This document shows positions 5,606 through 9,558 of a DNA stretch of 9,558 nucleotides, piece after piece; the stretch's first letter is position 1; the number at the start of each line of letters is the position of its first letter. This DNA is from JAAYLU01 sp964458805. GTDB lineage: Bacteria; Synergistota; Synergistia; Synergistales; Aminobacteriaceae. The notes beneath the pieces are model-generated. The model worked only from the letters and a program-made list of their open reading frames with translations. It did not search any database and was not told where the DNA came from. A program made the translations under genes and the position numbers. Location of the stretch: NCBI GenBank assembly GCA_964458805.1, contig CAYWKH010000077.1, positions 1 through 9,558 of the forward strand, written 5' to 3'.

Positions 5606-7177
5606 TTACAGAAGCGGGGGTGTCCCGGGGCCGAGCGGCAACCCGAGGGTGTACCAGGCAATCAGCAGCAGCGTAAAGGCGATCAGATACGCTATGGTGT
5701 AGGGCATCTCGAGGGATATCACGGTCCCGACCCCGACCTTCGTCTCGGGATCAGGCCGATACTGCTCCAGCAGGCCTATGATGACCGGCATGTAGTAGGA
5801 CAGAGGGGATATTATGTTGGAGGAAGAGTCCCCGATCCTGTACGCTAGCTGGGTGAGGGCCGGCGAGAAACCCACGATGGAGAACATCGGGACGAATATG
5901 GGCGCCAGTATGAGCCACTTGGCGGAGCCGCTGATAATGAACAGGTTCAGGAAGGTGCTGAACAGGATGAACATCACCAGCAGAGGAATGCCTCCCAGGT
6001 TCATGCGCTCCAGCCAGTGCGCTCCGTTCACCGCGAGCACGGTGGTCAGGTTGCTGGCCGCGAAGAGCTGCACGAATATGGCGGCCGGAAGCACGACAAC
6101 CAGGAAGCTGAGCCCACCCGAAAGTCCCTTCTGCATCAGCTTGGGCACGTCGTCCAGCTTCTTGATGGTCCCGGCGCCGTATCCGTATGCTATGCCGAGG
6201 AAGAAGAAGAGGAAGAACAATATCCCAACTATGCCGCTCAGGAACGGAGACTTCGGGACTATGCTTCCATCGTCGGCCTGGAAGAAGGCCCCCTCGGGCA
6301 CAGTGAGGTAGATCAGGGCCCCGATGCAGAGGACGGCAGCCACGGCGGTCCAGCGAAGTCCGCGGTTCTCCTGCGGCGTCACCCTGTGCTCCTTCAAGGC
6401 TTCCGCGTCCCTGCCGTAGTCGGAGTCACCCAGCACCTTGACGGTGAACTTCTCGGTCACGTAGGTCGTCACGAACATGACCACAATGGTGGCCACCGCG
6501 AGGAAGTACCAGTTGATGAGCGGGTGGGTCGCCCCGGGGATGTTCATGCCCTTCGCCGCGGACTCGGTTATTCCCGCGAGCAGGGCGTCCGTACCGGCTA
6601 TGAAGAAGTTGGCGGTGAACCCTCCGCATGCAGCAGCAAAGCCGGTTACCACGCCTATCCACGGGTTCCTCCCCAACGCCTTGAAGACCGCGCCCCCTAT
6701 TGCCGGTGTGAAGATGATGCCCGCGTCGGACGCCAGGTTGGCGTTAATACCGATTATCGCGAGGGCCGCGGTGACCAGGTAGGACGGCGCTCCGAGGATG
6801 GTCTTCCTCATCAGGGCCGAGATCATCCCGGACTGCTCGACCAGACCTATTCCCAGCGTCATCACGACTATCAATCCGAGAGGCGCAAAATTGACGTAGG
6901 TCTTGACGAAATCCGCCATGAAGATTCGCATGTACTTGTAGGTGAGCAGGTTCTGGACAGTAACAGTAACCTCCTGCGGCGCCTCGCCCGCCTTGGCGGC
7001 CATGTAGCTGACAGACACATCCTGGCTGCCCAGGTACTGCGAAAGCCAGACGACTATGAGCGAGAGAATCACGAAAAGCCAGAAGGGGTGAGGCAGCCAG
7101 TTGCCCACGATCTCGATTCCCCTTATGAACATCATGAAAAAGCCTCTTTTTGGCGCCTGTTGCCCTTTGTCGGCCAT
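5606..7177 (-). CDS. AbgT-family transporter (p-aminobenzoyl-glutamate type)
   Basis: This is a 523-residue inner-membrane carrier of the AbgT family (E. coli AbgT is about 508). Hydrophobic segments are dense throughout (for example about 31-49, 98-117, 131-146, 222-240, 276-293, 312-333, 357-373, 398-415, 423-436, 494-512). Diagnostic stretches are GTDALLAGITESA (195-207), NLFIISGSAKW (411-421), ILAPIFVPM (423-431) and AYRIGDSSSNIISPL (445-459). Asp197, Trp421, Pro439 and Arg447 align in order and spacing with residues reported as functionally important in MtrF and YdaH. E. coli AbgT imports p-aminobenzoyl-glutamate; MtrF and YdaH were reported to export antimetabolites, so direction is uncertain. 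The start is set by AGGAGGG (7184-7190), 6 bases upstream. It is last in a minus-strand unit behind two M20 amidohydrolases (54-base gap), which suggests an amide-linked amino acid as substrate. Confidence 0.92.
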   Translation of the reverse strand: MADKGQQAPKRGFFMMFIRGIEIVGNWLPHPFWLFVILSLIVVWLSQYLGSQDVSVSYMAAKAGEAPQEVTVTVQNLLTYKYMRIFMADFVKTYVNFAPLGLIVVMTLGIGLVEQSGMISALMRKTILGAPSYLVTAALAIIGINANLASDAGIIFTPAIGGAVFKALGRNPWIGVVTGFAAACGGFTANFFIAGTDALLAGITESAAKGMNIPGATHPLINWYFLAVATIVVMFVTTYVTEKFTVKVLGDSDYGRDAEALKEHRVTPQENRGLRWTAVAAVLCIGALIYLTVPEGAFFQADDGSIVPKSPFLSGIVGILFFLFFFLGIAYGYGAGTIKKLDDVPKLMQKGLSGGLSFLVVVLPAAIFVQLFAASNLTTVLAVNGAHWLERMNLGGIPLLVMFILFSTFLNLFIISGSAKWLILAPIFVPMFSIVGFSPALTQLAYRIGDSSSNIISPLSYYMPVIIGLLEQYRPDPETKVGVGTVISLEMPYTIAYLIAFTLLLIAWYTLGLPLGPGTPPLL

Positions 7178-7222
7178 GAAAAACCCTCCTTGTTTAACGG
7201 AATTTCCCTTGCGCCGGTCCTT

Positions 7223-7235
7223 TTAACCGGGTTAA
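7223..7235. repeat. Perfect dyad TTAACC-G-GGTTAA at the end of the abgA-like gene
   Basis: Six-base arms flank one central G, making a perfect inverted repeat that overlaps the TAA stop of the amidohydrolase gene (7232-7234). It sits about 45 bases upstream of the transporter start. A related TTTAACGG occurs at about 7193-7200. On the minus strand an AT-rich TTGTTTTGTTTTC stretch lies just before it. It could be an operator for an internal transporter promoter; chance is possible. Confidence 0.35.
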
Positions 7236-8566
7236 GGGTGAAAACAAAACAATCCGCACCCCCTCTCCAAAAGCCATCCTCTCCCCTGAAGCGAGAACAC
7301 TAGGTCGACGAACAGGGAGACGCCGGTTCCGATGACCCCCTCGTCTATGTCGAAGTACTCGTTGTGGTGTCCAGCCGCGATGTCCGAGCCCAGGACGAAG
7401 TAGACGGCCTTCCCGCCCCGCCCCTGCACGGCGCGCATCATCCAGGACACATCCTCGCTGCCCCCCAGGCTCAACACGGGGGCGACCGTTGTCACACCCG
7501 GGATTGAGAGCGCCCTGTCCGCGACAAGTTCGACAAGCTCTACGTCGCCGACGGCATCTATCGCCTCCCCCATCTTCGCCACCTCGTACTCCACCCCGTA
7601 CATCGTCGCCGCGCCCGCTACCACCTCCATGGCCCGGGCATAGACATAGTCGTCGAGGTCGGGGGTCTGCCCCCTGGTCTCAACCTTCAGAACGGCCCTC
7701 GCGGGCACTACGTTGCGGCCCGTGCCCGCCTGCATCACACCGACGTTGAGGCGCGTCGCTCCCTGCTTGTGAGGAGGTATTCCTGCGAGTGCGAGCGCGG
7801 CTGAGGCACCCGCGAGGAGGGCGTTCCTGCCCTCGTTCGGCGCGCCTCCAGCGTGAGCCGACCGACCCCTGTAGACCACGTCGAACTTGGTGGTGCACAG
7901 AAAGTCCTTGCACCCCGGGGCCACCGCACCGGAGGATACCCCCATTCCCACGTGGGCCGCGAGAAAGAAGTCGACATCGTCAAGGACCCCGCTACCCGCC
8001 ACTGCCTTTCCGCCCCTGACCCCCTCCTCGGCAGGCTGGAATACGAGCTTTATCACCCCCGCGAGCTCATCCCTGCGGCGGGACAGGAGCTCGGCCAGCC
8101 CAAGTCCTATCGTAGCGTGGGCATCATGCCCGCATGCGTGCATGGCGTTTTCGTTCAGGGAGGCGAACCCCTCGCTGAAGGGTCGATGGCGCTCGTCCTT
8201 GGCCTCGGCCACGTCGACCGCGTCTATGTCGAAGCGAAGGGCGATCGTCGGCCCGTCCCTCCCGGTGTCCAGGGTCGCCAGCGCACCGGTGTACCCACCC
8301 ATGCGCCCCATCCATGCCGAGTCGGCACCCTGCTCCAGCGCGCGCTCTCGTAAGGGGGCAAGTTCCTCGTCCGAGGGGCGTCCCATCACCGTGTCGAGGT
8401 CAAGAATATCCCTTCCGACCGCCACCTCGTATCCAAGCCCGTCGAGTATGCCCGCGATCCTGGCTGTCGTCCAGAACTCTGTCCATCCTGTCTCGGCGTG
8501 AGCGTGGAACTCCCGCCTCAACTCGACGAGGCGGCGCATGGTCTCGCCGTCCAGCCAGGCTGTCAA
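7232..8566 (-). CDS. M20 amidohydrolase, AbgA-like (p-aminobenzoyl-glutamate hydrolase subunit A type)
   Basis: This is a 444-residue cytoplasmic metallo-amidohydrolase. It resembles E. coli AbgA along its length: HAHAETGWTEF (21-31), the insert before GGYTGALATLDTGR (90-103), RFDIDAVD (111-118), MHACGHDAH (142-150; Cys145, His147), FQPAEEG (176-182; Glu180/Glu181), AAHVG (His205), TRLNVGVMQAGTGRNVVPA (271-289), GGSED (368-372) and AGHHNE.FD.DE (398-409). All di-metal ligands of the family appear present. AbgA works with AbgB to split p-aminobenzoyl-glutamate; here the gene is flanked by an M20D enzyme and an AbgT transporter, so hydrolysis of an aroyl- or acyl-amino acid is inferred. The start is TTG at 8566, overlapping the upstream stop as TTGA and supported by GGAGGG 8 bases before it. 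The ATG at 8539 has a weaker site. The last ~16 residues (WLLERGCGLFCFHP) look like a non-conserved tail. Confidence 0.88.
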   Translation of the reverse strand: MTAWLDGETMRRLVELRREFHAHAETGWTEFWTTARIAGILDGLGYEVAVGRDILDLDTVMGRPSDEELAPLRERALEQGADSAWMGRMGGYTGALATLDTGRDGPTIALRFDIDAVDVAEAKDERHRPFSEGFASLNENAMHACGHDAHATIGLGLAELLSRRRDELAGVIKLVFQPAEEGVRGGKAVAGSGVLDDVDFFLAAHVGMGVSSGAVAPGCKDFLCTTKFDVVYRGRSAHAGGAPNEGRNALLAGASAALALAGIPPHKQGATRLNVGVMQAGTGRNVVPARAVLKVETRGQTPDLDDYVYARAMEVVAGAATMYGVEYEVAKMGEAIDAVGDVELVELVADRALSIPGVTTVAPVLSLGGSEDVSWMMRAVQGRGGKAVYFVLGSDIAAGHHNEYFDIDEGVIGTGVSLFVDLVFSLQGRGWLLERGCGLFCFHP

Positions 8567-9558
8567 GGCGCCCGCCCTCCACCGAGGAACTCCAGCGCAC
8601 AGGAGACCATCGCCTCCACACCGATGGGAAGCGCATTCTCATCCGGCAGGAACCTGTTGTTGTGAAGCGGGGGGAAGCCCTCGGGCTCGACTCCCGCCGG
8701 ACGGCACCCCAGCCAGATGAATGCCGACGGCACCTCCCTGCTGAAGAAGGAGAAGTCCTCCCCTCCGAGGGCGGGCTTCTCTATCGACAGCACTCGGTCA
8801 TCCCCGACTACCTTTTTCAAGGCGGAGAAGACCGTCTTAACCAACTCCGAGTCGTTTACCAGCGGCGGATACCCCTTCACGTACTCCATCTCGCAGTCGC
8901 CGCCCATGCCCTGCGCCACTCCACGGCAGATCCCACCGATTCGCTCGGGCATCCTGTCCCGCGTCGCGGGGCTGGTGGTCCTGACAGTCCCCTCGAGCAC
9001 GACCTCCTCCGGCAGGACGTTGTACCTGTCCCCTCCCCTGATCACGCCGATCGTTATCACCGCGGCGTCCAGCGGGCTTACGTTTCGCGACACTATCGTC
9101 TGCAAGGCCGTTATCACCTGCGCCGCTATCACTATGGCGTCAATCCCGTTCTCCGGCTCGGACCCGTGCGCTCCCCTTCCCCTGACCGTGAGGAAGATCC
9201 GGTCGGATGCCCCCATCAGTGGCCCCGGGCGCGTCCCGGCGACTCCAGTCTCCAGGGAGGGCCACACGTGCAACCCGAACATCGCGTCAACGTCGGGGTC
9301 CTTCAGCACACCCTGCTGAATCATGCCCGGCGCTCCTCCAACGGGGTTCGCCTCCTCCGCGGGCTGGAAGATGAACTTCACCTTTCCGGCCACCTGGTCC
9401 CTCATATCCGACAGGACCAGCGCCGCTCCGAGTAGCATCGCCGTGTGTGCGTCGTGACCGCAGGCGTGCATTACCCCCTCCCTCTCGGACGCCCATGGCA
9501 CGCCCGTTCTCTCTGACATCGGGAGCGCGTCCATGTCAGCCCTGAGGGCTGCGCAGGC
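8563..9558 (-). CDS. M20D amidohydrolase (N-acyl/IAA-amino acid hydrolase type), N-terminus cut by window edge
   Basis: 331 residues are visible and the frame is open to the right edge, reading ACAALRADMDALP, the conserved M20D strand. Family members are about 390-400 residues, so roughly 60-70 N-terminal residues are missing. Numbered from the edge: RADMDALP (6-13), MHACGHDAHT (30-39; Cys33, His35), FQPAEE (64-69), GLHVWP (95-100; His97), RGAHGSEPENG (128-138, dimerisation/substrate region), NVLPEE (180-185), GGEDFSFF (265-272) and LHNNRF (298-303; His299). These are the metal ligands and active-site residues of hippurate/IAA-amino-acid hydrolases and N-acyl-L-amino acid amidohydrolases. It is not AbgB-like (AbgB has a distinct HGCGHN-type motif and is longer). 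It overlaps the abgA-like gene by 4 bases, so translational coupling is likely. The substrate is inferred to be an N-acylated amino acid; the exact one is unknown. Confidence 0.9.
   Translation of the reverse strand, partial: ACAALRADMDALPMSERTGVPWASEREGVMHACGHDAHTAMLLGAALVLSDMRDQVAGKVKFIFQPAEEANPVGGAPGMIQQGVLKDPDVDAMFGLHVWPSLETGVAGTRPGPLMGASDRIFLTVRGRGAHGSEPENGIDAIVIAAQVITALQTIVSRNVSPLDAAVITIGVIRGGDRYNVLPEEVVLEGTVRTTSPATRDRMPERIGGICRGVAQGMGGDCEMEYVKGYPPLVNDSELVKTVFSALKKVVGDDRVLSIEKPALGGEDFSFFSREVPSAFIWLGCRPAGVEPEGFPPLHNNRFLPDENALPIGVEAMVSCALEFLGGGRAP
8575..8580 (-). promoter_or_regulatory. Ribosome binding site for a TTG start
   Basis: GGAGGG on the minus strand lies 8 bases before TTG 8566, inside the last codons of the upstream amidohydrolase. 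It is the main reason to prefer TTG over the in-frame ATG at 8539. Confidence 0.6.

Noticed and set aside
6017..7303. A 428-codon open frame on the plus strand opposite the transporter gene
   Set aside because: It is Arg/His/Gly-rich with no recognisable domain and lies fully opposite a gene with clear AbgT motifs; long antisense frames are expected at this GC content.
8314..9435. A 373-codon plus-strand frame opposite the two amidohydrolases
   Set aside because: Low-complexity Arg/Pro/His composition typical of a shadow frame, and the minus strand has full M20 motifs.

Overview
The window is a gene-dense, GC-rich bacterial chromosome segment with seven complete protein genes and two cut by the window edges. 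The best guess for the source is an amino-acid-fermenting diderm of the Synergistota type. Arg codons AGG and Ile codons ATA are common despite the high GC, and the gene content is peptide and amino-acid oriented (M20 amidohydrolases, AbgT carrier, carbamate kinase, ornithine decarboxylase). No marker gene proves the phylum, so this is inference. I see no tRNA, rRNA, CRISPR array, insertion sequence or phage gene.

Layout: (1) 2-601, plus strand, is the 3' part of a DUF2993/LmeA-like lipid-binding protein gene. (2) 627-2244, minus strand, is a two-gene unit: a membrane-anchored L,D-transpeptidase (first gene) followed after 10 bases by a metallo-beta-lactamase-fold hydrolase. (3) 2245-2448 is a divergent promoter region with an AT-rich half facing the next unit. 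(4) 2449-5519, plus strand, carries an ornithine decarboxylase-type enzyme, a spermidine synthase and a carbamate kinase, closed by a strong intrinsic terminator at 5543-5580. (5) 5606-9558, minus strand and converging on that terminator, carries an M20D amidohydrolase (N-terminus off the right edge), an AbgA-like M20 amidohydrolase starting at TTG in a 4-base overlap, and an AbgT-family transporter.

How they may work together: the plus-strand cluster links ornithine to putrescine to spermidine, and carbamate kinase draws ATP from carbamoyl phosphate. Ornithine and carbamoyl phosphate are the two products of citrulline cleavage in arginine fermentation, so the cluster could be the downstream end of arginine/citrulline use, but neither arginine deiminase nor ornithine carbamoyltransferase is in view, and nor is SpeD. 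The minus-strand cluster resembles the E. coli abgA-abgB-abgT p-aminobenzoyl-glutamate locus, with an M20D enzyme where AbgB would be. It could take up and hydrolyse acylated or aroyl amino acids, or export a metabolite.

I did not find a convincing new defence, mobile or RNA system. The points most worth a second look are the altered AbgA/M20D/AbgT cluster, the speE-side promoter and ribosome-site hairpin arrangement, the unusual active-site residues in the spermidine synthase and the metallo-hydrolase, and the dyad at the end of the abgA-like gene.
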